The notes under the pieces are model-generated. The model was not told the DNA's origin, did not search any database, and saw only the letters and a program-made list of their open reading frames with translations. 64,000 bases of DNA from Streptomyces pactum (GTDB lineage Bacteria > Actinomycetota > Actinomycetes > Streptomycetales > Streptomycetaceae). The translations under genes and the position numbers were made by a program. Where the stretch lies: contig NZ_CP019724.1 of NCBI RefSeq assembly GCF_002005225.1, forward strand, positions 4,280,501 through 4,344,500, given 5' to 3'. Numbering within the stretch: position 1 is the first letter of the stretch; the number at the start of each line of letters is the position of its first letter. Of this stretch, positions 7,992 through 17,637 are shown one piece after another.

Positions 7992-9755
7992 CTACTTCGG
8001 CTGCGGCTTGCGCACCGTCAGGTGCAGCTCCCTCAGCCGGGTCTCGTCCAGCTCCGTCGGCGCGCCCATCATCAGGTCCTGGGCGTTGCCGTTGAGCGGG
8101 AAGGCGATCGTCTCGCGGATGTTGGGCTCGTCGGCGAGCAGCATGACGATGCGGTCGACGCCCGGGGCGATGCCACCGTGCGGCGGGGCGCCGAAGCGCA
8201 GCGCGCGCAGCATGCCGGCGAACTCGCGCTCGACGGTCTCGGCGTCGTAGCCGGCGATCTCGAAGGCCTTGAGCATGATGTCCGGCTCGTGGTTCCGGAT
8301 CGCGCCGGAGGACAGCTCGACGCCGTTGCAGACGATGTCGTACTGCCACGCCAGGATGTCCAGCGGGTCCTTGTTCTCCAGGGCCTCCATACCGCCCTGC
8401 GGCATCGAGAAGGGGTTGTGGGAGAAGTCGATCTTCCCCGTGTCCTCGTCCTTCTCGTACATCGGGAAGTCGACGATCCAGCAGAACCGGAAGACGTTCT
8501 CCTCGAAGTGCCCGGCGCGCTTGGCGGCCTCGACCCGCACCGCACCCATGATCTTGGAGACCTCGTCGAACTCACCGGCGCCGAAGAACACCGCGTGGCC
8601 GGGGGCGAGGGCGAGCCGCTTGGTCAGCTCCGCGACGTTCTCCTCGGTGAGGAACTTCGCGATCGGGCCGGTCAGCGTGGAGTCCTCGCCGACGCGGACC
8701 CAGGCCAGGCCCTTGGCGCCCTGCGAGACGGCGTAGTCGCCGAGCTGGTCGAAGAACTTGCGGGGCTGGCCCGAGACGTCCGGCACGGGCAGCGCGCGGA
8801 CGTGCTTGCCGGCGAAGGCCTTGAACTCCGAGCCCGCGAAGATGTCGGTGATGTCGACGAGTTCCAGTTGGGCGCGCAGGTCCGGCTTGTCGGAGCCGTA
8901 CTTCAGCATCGCCTCGCGGAACGGGATCCGCGGGAAGGGGGAGGTGACCTCGCGGCCGCCGCCGAACTCGGTGAACAGCTCCGTCATCAGCCGCTCGACC
9001 GGCTGGAAGACGTCCTCCTGCTCGACGAAGCTCATCTCGACGTCGAGCTGGTAGAACTCGCCCGGCGAGCGGTCGGCGCGGGCGTCCTCGTCACGGAAGC
9101 AGGGCGCGATCTGGAAGTACCGGTCGAAGCCGGAGATCATCAGCAACTGCTTGAACTGCTGCGGCGCCTGCGGAAGGGCGTAGAAGCGGCCCGCGTGCAG
9201 ACGGGAGGGCACGACGAAGTCGCGGGCGCCCTCGGGGGAGGTGGCGGTGAGGATGGGCGTCGCCATCTCGTTGAAGCCCAGGGCCACCATCTTGTGGCGG
9301 ATCGCCGAGATGACCGCCGTACGCAGCATGATGTTGCGGTGCATGCGCTCGCGGCGCAGGTCCAGGAAGCGGTACTCCAAACGCCGCTCCTCGTTGACCC
9401 CGTCCTCGGTGTTGATGGTGAAGGGCAGCGGCTGAGCGGCGCCGAGCAGCTCGACCACGCCCACCTCGACCTCGACCTCACCGGTGGGCAGGTCGGCGTT
9501 GATGTTGTCGGCACCCCGGGAGACGACCTTGCCGTCGACACGGACGGTCGATTCCTTGGTCAGCTTGTCCAGCGCCTCGTAGGCCTCGGTGCCCGGACGG
9601 GCGACGAGCTGCGTGATGCCGTAGTGATCGCGCAGATCGATGAAGAGGATGCCGCCCAGGTCGCGCCGATTGTGCAGCCAGCCACTCAGTCGGACGTCGG
9701 TGCCGACGTCAGAGGAGCGGAGCTCGCCGCAGGTGTGGGACCTGTACCGATGCAT
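7992..9755 (-). CDS. aspS: Aspartyl-tRNA synthetase
   Basis: 587 residues, class IIb synthetase of the bacterial type. The N-terminal OB-fold anticodon domain contains [19 protein letters not shown]. Motif 2 ([10 protein letters not shown]) falls near residue 220, followed by the large bacterial GAD insertion, and motif 3 (GVDRIVMLL) is near the C-terminus. It charges tRNA-Asp. If this organism lacks AsnRS, as I recall for many Streptomyces, it may also mischarge tRNA-Asn for GatCAB; that is inference. The ATG at 9755 has only a weak GGAT-like ribosome site. A parS site lies 43 bases upstream. Confidence 0.97.
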   Translation of the reverse strand: MHRYRSHTCGELRSSDVGTDVRLSGWLHNRRDLGGILFIDLRDHYGITQLVARPGTEAYEALDKLTKESTVRVDGKVVSRGADNINADLPTGEVEVEVGVVELLGAAQPLPFTINTEDGVNEERRLEYRFLDLRRERMHRNIMLRTAVISAIRHKMVALGFNEMATPILTATSPEGARDFVVPSRLHAGRFYALPQAPQQFKQLLMISGFDRYFQIAPCFRDEDARADRSPGEFYQLDVEMSFVEQEDVFQPVERLMTELFTEFGGGREVTSPFPRIPFREAMLKYGSDKPDLRAQLELVDITDIFAGSEFKAFAGKHVRALPVPDVSGQPRKFFDQLGDYAVSQGAKGLAWVRVGEDSTLTGPIAKFLTEENVAELTKRLALAPGHAVFFGAGEFDEVSKIMGAVRVEAAKRAGHFEENVFRFCWIVDFPMYEKDEDTGKIDFSHNPFSMPQGGMEALENKDPLDILAWQYDIVCNGVELSSGAIRNHEPDIMLKAFEIAGYDAETVEREFAGMLRALRFGAPPHGGIAPGVDRIVMLLADEPNIRETIAFPLNGNAQDLMMGAPTELDETRLRELHLTVRKPQPK

Positions 9756-9797
9756 CGTCGTTCATCCAGCCTTCGTGGATCGGGGATGGTGTTTCGC

Positions 9798-9811
9798 GTT
9801 TCACGTGAAAC
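9798..9811. other. parS centromere site (ParB binding), copy 1
   Basis: The perfect 14-bp palindrome GTTTCACGTGAAAC matches the Streptomyces parS consensus. It is intergenic, between aspS (start 9755) and the PP2C gene (start 9956). ParB binding here would nucleate the segregation complex near oriC. A second identical copy is at 48598. Confidence 0.93.
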
Positions 9812-9854
9812 AACCCCAGCGTACCGGGCAGCCACAGCGGTCCTCCTCCCCATT

Positions 9855-9914
9855 GACACGAGGGCGGACACGAGGGCGGGCGCGAGGGCCGGCGGGACGG
9901 CGGACGCGAGGGCG
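9855..9914 (+). repeat. 12-bp degenerate tandem repeat upstream of the PP2C gene
   Basis: Five 12-bp units of the type GACACGAGGGCG, the first two identical and the rest diverged, lie between the parS site and the next start codon. No coding role is seen. Confidence 0.65.
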
Positions 9915-9955
9915 AGCGGTGGCAGCGTCCGATCACATCTTCTTACAGTGGAGCA

Positions 9956-12124
9956 ATGCGCACTGGTGAGCCCCTGCCCGAGGTGGGGGACGTCCTTGCC
10001 GCTCTGGCGACCGGTCTGTGGCACTGGGACACCGCGGCGGGGGAAGTCACGGTCGACGCGGAGGCGGCCCGCCTGCTCGGGCTGCTCGCGGAACCGGCCA
10101 GGCTCACCGAGGCCCAGGTGCGGGCCCGGCTGCACCCGGTGGACTGGAACGAGATCACCGGGGTGGTCCAGCTCGCCGCCGCCGAGGGCACCCTCGCCGA
10201 GGTCCGGATCCGGATCATGGACGAGCAGGGCCACATCGTCCGGATCGTGCGCAGCCGCTCCAAGCCGTCGTTCGACCCCGTGCGCAAGGCCTACGAGCTG
10301 ATCGGCACCCTCCAGGAGGTCGCCGAGCCGACACCGGGCACCCCCGCCGGGCGCAGCGCGGTCACCGGCGACTGGCGCCGCTCGCGGGAGGCGTTCCTCC
10401 TGGACGCGGGCCGGGCGCTGGCCGAGGCGCGGTCCACCGAGGAGGTGCTGCGGGTCGCGGCGGGTCTGTCGATGCCGGGATTCTCCCCGGACGGGCTCGC
10501 GGTGTTCGGGGTCTCCGGCGAGCGCCTGACGGTCATCGGCCACCACGGACAGCCGCAGAACGACATGAACCCGTTCGTGAACATGCCGCTGGAGACGGAC
10601 TACCCCGCCGCCGAGGTGGTCCGCACCGGCCGCGCCGTCTATCTCTCCTCCCCCGGGCAGTACCGGTCCCGCTACCCCCTCACCTGGCCGCTCGCCGAGC
10701 GCTTCGGCCGTCGCTCCTGGGCGTTCCTGCCGCTGACCGTGGCGGGCCGCACGATGGGCGCCTGGATGGCCGCCTTCGCCTACCCGGTGGCGTTCACACC
10801 GGACGAACGGTCGGTGCTGACCACCGTGGCGCGGATGCTGGCGCAGGCCCTGTCCCGGGCGGGCGCCGCCGAGACCCAGCGGGAGCTGACCGACGGACTG
10901 CAGCGCTCCCTGCTGCCCGTGCTCGGCCCGCAGATCCCCGGCATGGACGTCGCCGCCCGCTACGTCCCCACCGGCGGCGGTCTCCAGGTCGGCGGCGACT
11001 GGTACGACATGATCCGGTTGCCCGGAGGCCGCTTCGCGCTGGTCATCGGCGACGTCCAGGGGCACGACGTACGCGCGGCCGGGCTGATGGGCCAGTTGCG
11101 CATCGCCCTGCGCGCCTACGCCGCCGAGGGCCACCGCCCCGACGCGGTGCTCTCCCGCGCCTCCCACTTCTTCCACGACCTCGCCCAGTCCGACGACGAC
11201 CCCGGGGACATGCGCTTCGCGACCTGCTACTACGCCGAGGTCGACCCCGCGACCGGCACCGTGGAGAGCGCCCGCGCCGGGCACCTGGACCCGGTGGTGC
11301 GCATGTCGGACGGGACGGCGCTGGTCCTCGCCACGGCGGGCGGCCTGCCCCTCGGCATCGACCCGGACTCCGACTACCCGATCACGCGGCTCGCCATGGA
11401 GCCCGGGGACACCCTGATGCTGTGCACGGACGGCCTGGTGGAGACCGGCGGCCACGACCTGCAGACCGGCTGGCACCGCCTCCGCGTCATCCTGGAGCAG
11501 CACGACGGCGGCCTGGAGGAGCTGGCCGACGCGCTGGTCCAGGCCGTGCACGGGCCGTCCTCGCACCACACCACCGGCCCGCTCGCCGACCGGCGGGAGG
11601 ACGACATCGCCCTGGTGCTGCTGTGCCGGCAGGGCGATGGCTGCGGCTGCGGCGACAGCACCGTCGCCAGGCCCTCGGTGCGCCGCACCATGCTGACGAT
11701 CGCGCAGGCCGAGCCCGCGCGGATCGCCACCGCCCGGCAGCATCTGCGCGACCTGCTGCACGACTGGCCCAGCGAGGAGCAGCGGGACGCCGCGGTGCTC
11801 CTGCTCTCCGAGATGCTGACCAACGTCCTGGTGCACACCGACGCCGACGCCCTGCTGGTCGCCGAGGTCGTCGGGGAGCCGGGTGAGCGGGTGATCCGGG
11901 TGGAGGTCACCGACAGCGGCGACGACCTGCCGCACAAGCGCCGGCCGGGGGAGATGGCGTCCTCCGGGCGCGGCCTGATGCTGATCGAGCTGCTCGCGGA
12001 CGCGTGGGGAGTCGCCCCGCGCGGCGAGGGCAAGAGCATCTGGTACGAGGTCTACGAGTCCGCCGGACCGGAGGACGGCCCCGGAGACGGCCTCGGCCCC
12101 GTCGGCGACCCGGAGGCGGCGTAA
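9956..12124 (+). CDS. PAS-GAF-PP2C (SpoIIE-type) phosphatase with C-terminal HATPase kinase domain
   Basis: 722 residues. Order: a PAS-like sensor (about 15-110), a GAF domain (about 145-285), an RsbU/SpoIIE-type PP2C phosphatase (about 310-560; GGDWYD, VIGDVQGHD, CTDGLVE, EDDIAL give the metal-binding Asp residues), and an RsbW-like ATPase domain (about 590-705; N-box SEMLTNVLVH, then TDSGDD and GRGLML). Such proteins switch anti-anti-sigma factors by dephosphorylation, and the kinase domain could reverse this, as in other Streptomyces fusions. Partners are not encoded nearby. The start has a poor ribosome site, but TACAGT six bases upstream suggests a leaderless message. The 3' end overlaps the convergent permease gene by 73 bases. 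Confidence 0.9.
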   Translation: MRTGEPLPEVGDVLAALATGLWHWDTAAGEVTVDAEAARLLGLLAEPARLTEAQVRARLHPVDWNEITGVVQLAAAEGTLAEVRIRIMDEQGHIVRIVRSRSKPSFDPVRKAYELIGTLQEVAEPTPGTPAGRSAVTGDWRRSREAFLLDAGRALAEARSTEEVLRVAAGLSMPGFSPDGLAVFGVSGERLTVIGHHGQPQNDMNPFVNMPLETDYPAAEVVRTGRAVYLSSPGQYRSRYPLTWPLAERFGRRSWAFLPLTVAGRTMGAWMAAFAYPVAFTPDERSVLTTVARMLAQALSRAGAAETQRELTDGLQRSLLPVLGPQIPGMDVAARYVPTGGGLQVGGDWYDMIRLPGGRFALVIGDVQGHDVRAAGLMGQLRIALRAYAAEGHRPDAVLSRASHFFHDLAQSDDDPGDMRFATCYYAEVDPATGTVESARAGHLDPVVRMSDGTALVLATAGGLPLGIDPDSDYPITRLAMEPGDTLMLCTDGLVETGGHDLQTGWHRLRVILEQHDGGLEELADALVQAVHGPSSHHTTGPLADRREDDIALVLLCRQGDGCGCGDSTVARPSVRRTMLTIAQAEPARIATARQHLRDLLHDWPSEEQRDAAVLLLSEMLTNVLVHTDADALLVAEVVGEPGERVIRVEVTDSGDDLPHKRRPGEMASSGRGLMLIELLADAWGVAPRGEGKSIWYEVYESAGPEDGPGDGLGPVGDPEAA

Positions 12125-13140
12125 CGCGTCTGGAGCTCGTGGACGACCCCGAACGCCGCGGCGGTGAGCGGAACGGCGAGGAGCATCCCGAGGATGCCCG
12201 CCACCGAAGCCCCCGCCGTGAGCGCCAGCAGCACGATCGCCGGGTGCATCTGCACGGTCCGGCTCTGGATCACCGGCTGGAGCACGTGCCCCTCCAGCAC
12301 CTGCACGGCCAGGACCACCCCCAGGGCCCACAGCGCGATGACGAACCCGCGGTCGGCCAGCGCGACCAGCACCGCGACGGCTCCGGAGATGAACGCGCCG
12401 AGGTAGGGGATGTAGGCGCCGACGAAGACCAGCGCGCCGAGCCCGATGGCACCGGGGACGCGCAGGACGAGCAGCCCCACGGTGATGCAGACCGCGTCGA
12501 TGAGGGCGATGAGGGTGGTGCCCCGCATGAAGCCCTCGACGGCCCCGAAGGCCCGCCGGGACATCGCCTCGACCATGTCGGCGCCGCCGGGCGGAGCGAG
12601 GGCCCGCACCGTGCCGGCGGCGCGGTCGGAGTCGCGCAGGAAGAAGAAGACGAGCAGCAGGGCGAGTACGGCCATGGCCAGCATCTCGCCGACGACGCTG
12701 ATCCCGGTGACCACCCCGGAGGCCGCCGTGCCGCCGAACTTGCCCAGCAGCTCCCGCGCGTTGGACGCGATGTCGTCCAGCGAGGTCCCGGCCGCTCCGA
12801 AATGGTCGGTGATCCCCTTGGCCGCGTGCCGGAGCGAGGCGATGATCTGGTCGCCCGTCTCGATGAGCGCGGACACCACGATGTACACGGCCCCGCCGAC
12901 CACGGCGACGACGGCGACACAGGTGAGTCCGGCGGCCAGCGACCGCTGCACGTGCGCCTTCACCAGCCACTTGTGCAGCGGTCTGAGCAGTGCGGTGCCG
13001 AGCAGCGCCAGCAGCGCCGGCGTCACCGCGGTGCGGAACTCGACGCAGAGCCGGATCGCGACGTACACGACGCCGCTGGCGAGCAGGATGACGACGCACC
13101 AGGCGGCGAACCGACGGACCGGACCGGGAAGGAGCTGCAC
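12052..13140 (-). CDS. AI-2E family (PerM/UPF0118) membrane transporter
   Basis: 362 residues with about eight hydrophobic segments in the AI-2E/PerM pattern: two near the N-terminus, one after residue 60, a soluble stretch rich in Asp/Ala (about 85-135), then a C-terminal block including LALLLVFFFLRD, GAYIPYLGAFISG and LQPVIQSRTVQMHP. The last segment carries the conserved family motif. Substrates of Streptomyces members are unknown, and the AI-2 label comes from distant E. coli TqsA. The GTG start at 13140 has a GGGGG tract just upstream. Its 3' end overlaps the PP2C gene on the other strand. Confidence 0.87.
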   Translation of the reverse strand: MQLLPGPVRRFAAWCVVILLASGVVYVAIRLCVEFRTAVTPALLALLGTALLRPLHKWLVKAHVQRSLAAGLTCVAVVAVVGGAVYIVVSALIETGDQIIASLRHAAKGITDHFGAAGTSLDDIASNARELLGKFGGTAASGVVTGISVVGEMLAMAVLALLLVFFFLRDSDRAAGTVRALAPPGGADMVEAMSRRAFGAVEGFMRGTTLIALIDAVCITVGLLVLRVPGAIGLGALVFVGAYIPYLGAFISGAVAVLVALADRGFVIALWALGVVLAVQVLEGHVLQPVIQSRTVQMHPAIVLLALTAGASVAGILGMLLAVPLTAAAFGVVHELQTRYAASGSPTGPRPSPGPSSGPADS

Positions 13141-13205
13141 GCCCCCAGCCGAACACGCACCGGGCGGGCTGTCCTGCGTGGACGGCCCGCCCGGGTGACA
13201 CGGCG

Positions 13206-14702
13206 TCAGCGCGCCACCCCGTCGGCCCGCGACCGCCGCTCGTACACCGTCAGCCGTCGCCCGCGGACCTGCTCGTCCGCCACCACGGTGAAGTACTCCT
13301 CCAGTACCGCGGCCTTGGCCTTGTCCCGCCCCGCCGACCGCGGCCGGGCCACCCCGGGCGCGTCGGTGACCAGCAGGATGCGCCGCTGTGCCAGCATCGC
13401 GGTCCGTATCCGGGCCGGACCGGCCTCCACCCCCTTCAGCGTCCCGGACGCCACGGGGCTCTCCTCGAGCGCGACGTCCCGCAGTCCCGCGAAGTCTGCG
13501 GGGCAGACCAGCGCGGCGTCACGGCGGGCCGCCGGTATGAAGACCACCGCGTCGCCGGGCCGCTTCAGCCGCCGTACATCCGCCGCTGACGCCAGGACGT
13601 CGTCGACCCGGCTGGCCGGGGACCGCTTGGCCAGCGACTGCGGCAACAACGCCACCACCGCGACGGCGACCACCGCGGGTACGAGCCACGACGACGCCCT
13701 CGGGTACCGCGGCCCGACGGCCCGGACCGCCGCGCTCAGGCCCGCCCCGACCAGCAGCGCCAGACCCAGCATGCTGAACAGGACGTAGCGGTCCAGGAAC
13801 AGGGGACGGATCAGGGAGAGGCCCGCCAGCGCGAGCTGCGGCACCGCCAGCAGCGGCAGGCCGACGGCCGCCACCGACAACCGGCCCGCCTTCGGCCGGT
13901 TCAGCAGGGCACCGACGGCGCCGATCGTCAGCAGGACCGCCGGGCCGATCAGCATGTGCCAGGTCAGCGAAGGTATCCAGGACACCTGACGGGACTGCTG
14001 CCGGCTGAAGAGGATCAACGGCAGGACACCGGCCGCGGCGGCCGCCGAGGCCACCGCCCAGCGCGCCCAGGTGTCCCGTCCGGCCCGCGTCCACAGCAGC
14101 GTCGCCGCGTGCGCGGGCAGGATCAGCAGCGACAGCCAGTTCAGCAGCCCGCACACCAGGACCGCGCCGGCGTAGCCCGCCCAGTGCGCCGTTCGGCCAC
14201 GCCCCTGGAGCAGCGTCACCAGCAGCAGCGTCGAGATCCCCGCGCCGGCCGCCGTCAGCGCGTACGGGCGGCCCTCCTGCAGGTAGAACTGCACGGCCGG
14301 GAGCAGCCCCAACGCCAGGCCGCCGCCCAGGCCCGCCCAGACTCCGGCCAGCCTGTGGCCGATGACCGTCACACAGGCGGCCGCCACCGCCATGGCCAGC
14401 ACGGAGGGCAGCCGCAGGGTCGTCGTGCCGGGCCCGAAGCATGCGAAGAGGCCGTGCATCAGCAGGTAGTAGAGCCCGTGCACGACATCGACCTGGCCGA
14501 GCATGTGCCATATGTCGGCGGCCGGCCGCCGGGCCACCTGCCAGGTCGCGGCCTCGTCCCGCCACACGCTGTGCTGCCGGGACAGCCCCCACAGGCCGAG
14601 GGCGAGGGTCCACAGCACCGGGACCGGCCAGACCGGCGGACGCCACAGCGGAACGGGCATGGAGGCGGTCCGCAAACGCATGACGCTTCTCGAACCCCTC
14701 AC
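13206..14702 (-). CDS. GT39/ArnT-like membrane glycosyltransferase
   Basis: 498 residues with a dozen or so membrane segments. After the first segment comes SVWRDEAATW, the acidic loop motif typical of GT39/GT83-type polyprenyl-phosphate-sugar-dependent transferases. A C-terminal soluble domain of about 100 residues follows the last helix. Such enzymes glycosylate exported proteins or envelope glycolipids outside the membrane. The GTG at 14702 overlaps the ABC ATPase stop (GTGA), which implies translational coupling. An in-frame ATG at 14681 with GAGAAG upstream is an alternative start. Its position at the end of the bacteriocin cassette suggests a link to it, but a plain housekeeping role is possible. 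Confidence 0.75.
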   Translation of the reverse strand: MRGSRSVMRLRTASMPVPLWRPPVWPVPVLWTLALGLWGLSRQHSVWRDEAATWQVARRPAADIWHMLGQVDVVHGLYYLLMHGLFACFGPGTTTLRLPSVLAMAVAAACVTVIGHRLAGVWAGLGGGLALGLLPAVQFYLQEGRPYALTAAGAGISTLLLVTLLQGRGRTAHWAGYAGAVLVCGLLNWLSLLILPAHAATLLWTRAGRDTWARWAVASAAAAAGVLPLILFSRQQSRQVSWIPSLTWHMLIGPAVLLTIGAVGALLNRPKAGRLSVAAVGLPLLAVPQLALAGLSLIRPLFLDRYVLFSMLGLALLVGAGLSAAVRAVGPRYPRASSWLVPAVVAVAVVALLPQSLAKRSPASRVDDVLASAADVRRLKRPGDAVVFIPAARRDAALVCPADFAGLRDVALEESPVASGTLKGVEAGPARIRTAMLAQRRILLVTDAPGVARPRSAGRDKAKAAVLEEYFTVVADEQVRGRRLTVYERRSRADGVAR

Positions 14703-15343
14703 AGGGATTTCTCGTGGACGGCGAAAACGGAGTCGCAGCGGTCACGGACGCGGTCGTCATGGGTGGCGATGACCACGGCGCATCCGGCGTCGCTCATCTC
14801 GCGGAGGATGTCGACGACCGCGGTCGCGTTGGCGTGGTCGAGGGCGCCGGTCGGCTCGTCGGCCAGTACCAGGGAGGGCTTTTTCACGAGGAGCCGGGCG
14901 AGCGCCACACGCTGCTGTTCGCCGCCGCTGAGCCGGTGGACCCTCTCCTTTTCCCGGCCCGCCAGACCGACACGCTCCAGGGCCTCCGCGATGCGCGCGC
15001 CGCTCTTCTCCCGCCGGGCCCGCCGCGTGCTGAGCGAGACCTCCAGGTTGTCGGCGACGGTGGCGTTGTCGATCAGCGCGTAGTTCTGGAAGAGGTAGCC
15101 GAGGGTGTCACGGCGGAACCGACGGGCCTCCTGCCGGCCGAACCGGGTGATGTCGGCGCCCTCGTGACGGATTTCTCCGGCGGTCGGACTGTCGAGGAGG
15201 CCGACGCAGTTGAGGAGGGTGGACTTCCCCGATCCGCTGGGTCCGACGAGGGCCAGCATGCGGCCGCGGTCGGCGTTGACGGTGACACCGGACCACAGGG
15301 TGCGGGTGCCGAAGGTCTTCGTCAGCTTCACGATCTCGATCAC
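14699..15343 (-). CDS. ABC transporter ATPase, lactococcin-972 export/immunity type
   Basis: 214 residues, a single ATPase domain: Walker A GPSGSGKST near residue 34, Q-loop YLFQNYAL, signature LSGGEQQR near residue 138, Walker B LVLADEP and the H-loop THDD. It is short and LolD/MacB-like, as are the ATPases found with lactococcin-972-family bacteriocins. It probably energises the large membrane protein encoded 43 bases upstream for export of, or self-protection from, the bacteriocin. Its stop overlaps the start of the glycosyltransferase gene. Confidence 0.88.
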   Translation of the reverse strand: MIEIVKLTKTFGTRTLWSGVTVNADRGRMLALVGPSGSGKSTLLNCVGLLDSPTAGEIRHEGADITRFGRQEARRFRRDTLGYLFQNYALIDNATVADNLEVSLSTRRARREKSGARIAEALERVGLAGREKERVHRLSGGEQQRVALARLLVKKPSLVLADEPTGALDHANATAVVDILREMSDAGCAVVIATHDDRVRDRCDSVFAVHEKSL

Positions 15344-15386
15344 AACGGTGCTCCTGCTGTCCGGAGGTGGTTCGTCTGCGTGGGGC

Positions 15387-17504
15387 TCATGAACCGGCCG
15401 CCCCCTCCTTGACGACGCGGCGGTGGAACACCCCGAGGGCGACCAGCACGGCGCAGACCTGGACGGCGACGAGACCGGCGATGACGGCGAAGTCCGACGC
15501 GGTCGTCTGGACGGCCGGGAAGGGAGCGGGGATGCCGCGGGCGGTGAATTCCGCCAGCTCCTGGTTCTGCCGCCAGGCCTGGACGGGGACCCAGCAGGTG
15601 AGGAGGACGGCGAGAATCCCCTCGGCGGTCAGGACGGAGCGATGGTTCGCGGTGAATCTCCAGCCGCTGATGTGCCGGACGAAGATGGTCTGGGCACGCC
15701 GGCGCGCGTGCAGCATGCAGACCCCGACGCCGGTGATGAGGAGCACGGCCGCGGCCGCGACGAGATTGAAGAGCTGCAGCCGGAAGCCGTTCACCGCGTC
15801 CCTGAGTCTCAGTGCGGCGTTCTGCCCGACCGGACGCACGGATGTCACGTAGGTCCGCAGTCCGTTCCTGTCCGCCGCGATCGCTTCCAGGGCGTCGTCG
15901 GGGTCGGGAAAGACGATTCCCTCCTGGCTGGCGAACGCGGTGTAGGTGTCGTCGGAGAGGAATCGCGAACCGTTGGGGACCACGACGAGGACCGGGTCGC
16001 GCACCAAGGACCGGTCGTCGTCCGGGCGATGGGCCGTGTTGGGGCTCAGACTGCCGGGGTTGTAGCCGAAGAGGCGCTGGCCGTTCCTCGCCCGCAGCGA
16101 CTTCACCTCGAGCGCGCGGCGGACATCCGGTGCGAGTCGTCCGAACACGTCGGGGATGCCCGCGCGGATGTCCGCCGTGTGGCGGGCGAGGGAGTCGGGG
16201 ACGATGAGCCGGACCGCGGGGGCGTCCGCGTTCTCCCCGTCCCGCGGCAGTGCGGTGTACCGCCGTCCGGTCGAGTCGAGGACCGGCTGCCGGGCGAGGA
16301 AGGTCTCGTTGACGACGAGCAGTTCGCCCTGCGGAAGACGGACGTCGGAGGAGACGTCCTGGAGGTCACGGCGGCCGGCGACGATGATCTCGCCCGCGGC
16401 GTCGGCGCGGCGCAGCCACCCGCCCACCTGGGTGACGACCTCCTTCTCCTCGCCCACCAAGCTGCCGTTGAGGCGGATGGTGACGGCGTCGCCCGCCCGG
16501 GCGTAGGTGCCCTGGGTGTCCTGCCGGGCCACGACGTTCTGCCCCGCGAGCGCCACGTCCATGGCGATGGCGAGAGCGAGCAGCAACGCCGGGACACGGA
16601 CCAGGTACGTGGCGATGAGCGCCGCCCGCGCGGGCAGCTCCCCCTTGAGGGCGCGCGGTATCCCGACCCTGGAGAGCAGCACGAGCGCGCCCGCGTGCGT
16701 GACCAGCACCAGGACCACGAGCAGGCCGGCGAGGATCCCGGCCACCGACGCGAACAGCCCCGCCCGGGCGAGACCGTTGTAGAGGCCGAGGAGGGCCACC
16801 GTAGCGGCCGCCACCGCGCAGACGGTGATCGACCAGAAACCCGCCAGCCGTCCGAGGTCGCGAACGAGCAGGTCCCGCACGGACTTGCCCTGCAGGCGCA
16901 GCACTCCGTACGCCTTGGCACTCAGCAGTACGCTCGCGCCGGTCATCGTCGCCGCGGCGAGGGCGACCACCCAGAAGGTCCAGAACAGGTCGTCGCCCGA
17001 GAATGCGAGGGCCAGTTCGCCGGCCGAGAGCGGGTGCCGCACGCTCGCGCTCAGGCCCAGTCCGGTGAACTCGGCGACCAACGCGTCAGCGGCCTCGGGC
17101 GGTCCGAAAACGTAGTAGAAGCCCCGCGGGTCACGCTGCCCGATCTCGGTGATCGGATGCACTCGCGTGTCGAGGTGCCTGCTGAAGTCCGGGTAGCCGC
17201 CGTACTGCCACGAGGCGGCGTCGGACCGCGGGTCGCCCGAGGCCAGATAGAGGTGCCGCAGCCCGTCGGGGTTTCTCGCGTCGGGGACCTCACGAGCCAC
17301 CGAGACCGCGTGCTCGTCCGAGAACGCGGCGATCTCGCGGGCGACCCGAGCGCCGCTCGCGGAGTCGTCGGAGGCGAACACCCAGACCTGCGCCGAATTG
17401 CCCAGCACCAACTGCTCGTCCAGGCCCCGCACGAACAGGAAGGCCATCATCGCGGAGGTGACCAGCACGGCGGCGTGGACGAATTTGATACCTCGGTGGA
17501 GCAT
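15387..17504 (-). CDS. Bacteriocin-associated multi-pass membrane protein (lactococcin-972 immunity/transport, DUF1430-like)
   Basis: 705 residues. One membrane helix lies near the N-terminus (AAVLVTSAMMAFLFV), then a large exported domain of about 150 residues. A block of about four helices follows in the middle, then a second exported domain of about 230 residues, and finally a C-terminal block (LVAAAAVLLITGVGVCMLHAR and more). This MacB/FtsX-like layout is that of the membrane partner in lactococcin-972 clusters. The ATG at 17504 has TAGGT five bases upstream. Together with the ATPase it should form the exporter or immunity complex; which of the two is not decidable from sequence. Confidence 0.82.
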   Translation of the reverse strand: MLHRGIKFVHAAVLVTSAMMAFLFVRGLDEQLVLGNSAQVWVFASDDSASGARVAREIAAFSDEHAVSVAREVPDARNPDGLRHLYLASGDPRSDAASWQYGGYPDFSRHLDTRVHPITEIGQRDPRGFYYVFGPPEAADALVAEFTGLGLSASVRHPLSAGELALAFSGDDLFWTFWVVALAAATMTGASVLLSAKAYGVLRLQGKSVRDLLVRDLGRLAGFWSITVCAVAAATVALLGLYNGLARAGLFASVAGILAGLLVVLVLVTHAGALVLLSRVGIPRALKGELPARAALIATYLVRVPALLLALAIAMDVALAGQNVVARQDTQGTYARAGDAVTIRLNGSLVGEEKEVVTQVGGWLRRADAAGEIIVAGRRDLQDVSSDVRLPQGELLVVNETFLARQPVLDSTGRRYTALPRDGENADAPAVRLIVPDSLARHTADIRAGIPDVFGRLAPDVRRALEVKSLRARNGQRLFGYNPGSLSPNTAHRPDDDRSLVRDPVLVVVPNGSRFLSDDTYTAFASQEGIVFPDPDDALEAIAADRNGLRTYVTSVRPVGQNAALRLRDAVNGFRLQLFNLVAAAAVLLITGVGVCMLHARRRAQTIFVRHISGWRFTANHRSVLTAEGILAVLLTCWVPVQAWRQNQELAEFTARGIPAPFPAVQTTASDFAVIAGLVAVQVCAVLVALGVFHRRVVKEGAAGS

Positions 17505-17567
17505 CGGTTACCTAGGTCAGGGCACTCGGGGAGCGCATTCCAGAAAACGATTGACGCGGAGGGGCGA

Positions 17568-17595
17568 CTGCGGGGAGAAAGCGGTCTCCCCGCAG
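17568..17595 (-). terminator. Intercistronic hairpin downstream of the bacteriocin gene
   Basis: A perfect 11-bp stem (17568-17578 with 17585-17595) and a 6-nt loop lie about 43 bases after the bacteriocin stop and about 64 before the membrane-protein start. It could be a partial terminator or a 3' stabiliser making the bacteriocin message more abundant than the transporter message (inferred). Confidence 0.55.
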
Positions 17596-17637
17596 CCGGA
17601 TCCCGGCTACCGACTCAACGCGGCGTACGGCGGCCTG

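Noticed and set aside
9686..13201. 1171-residue open frame opposite the PP2C gene
   Set aside because: Runs across several real genes and has shadow-type composition.
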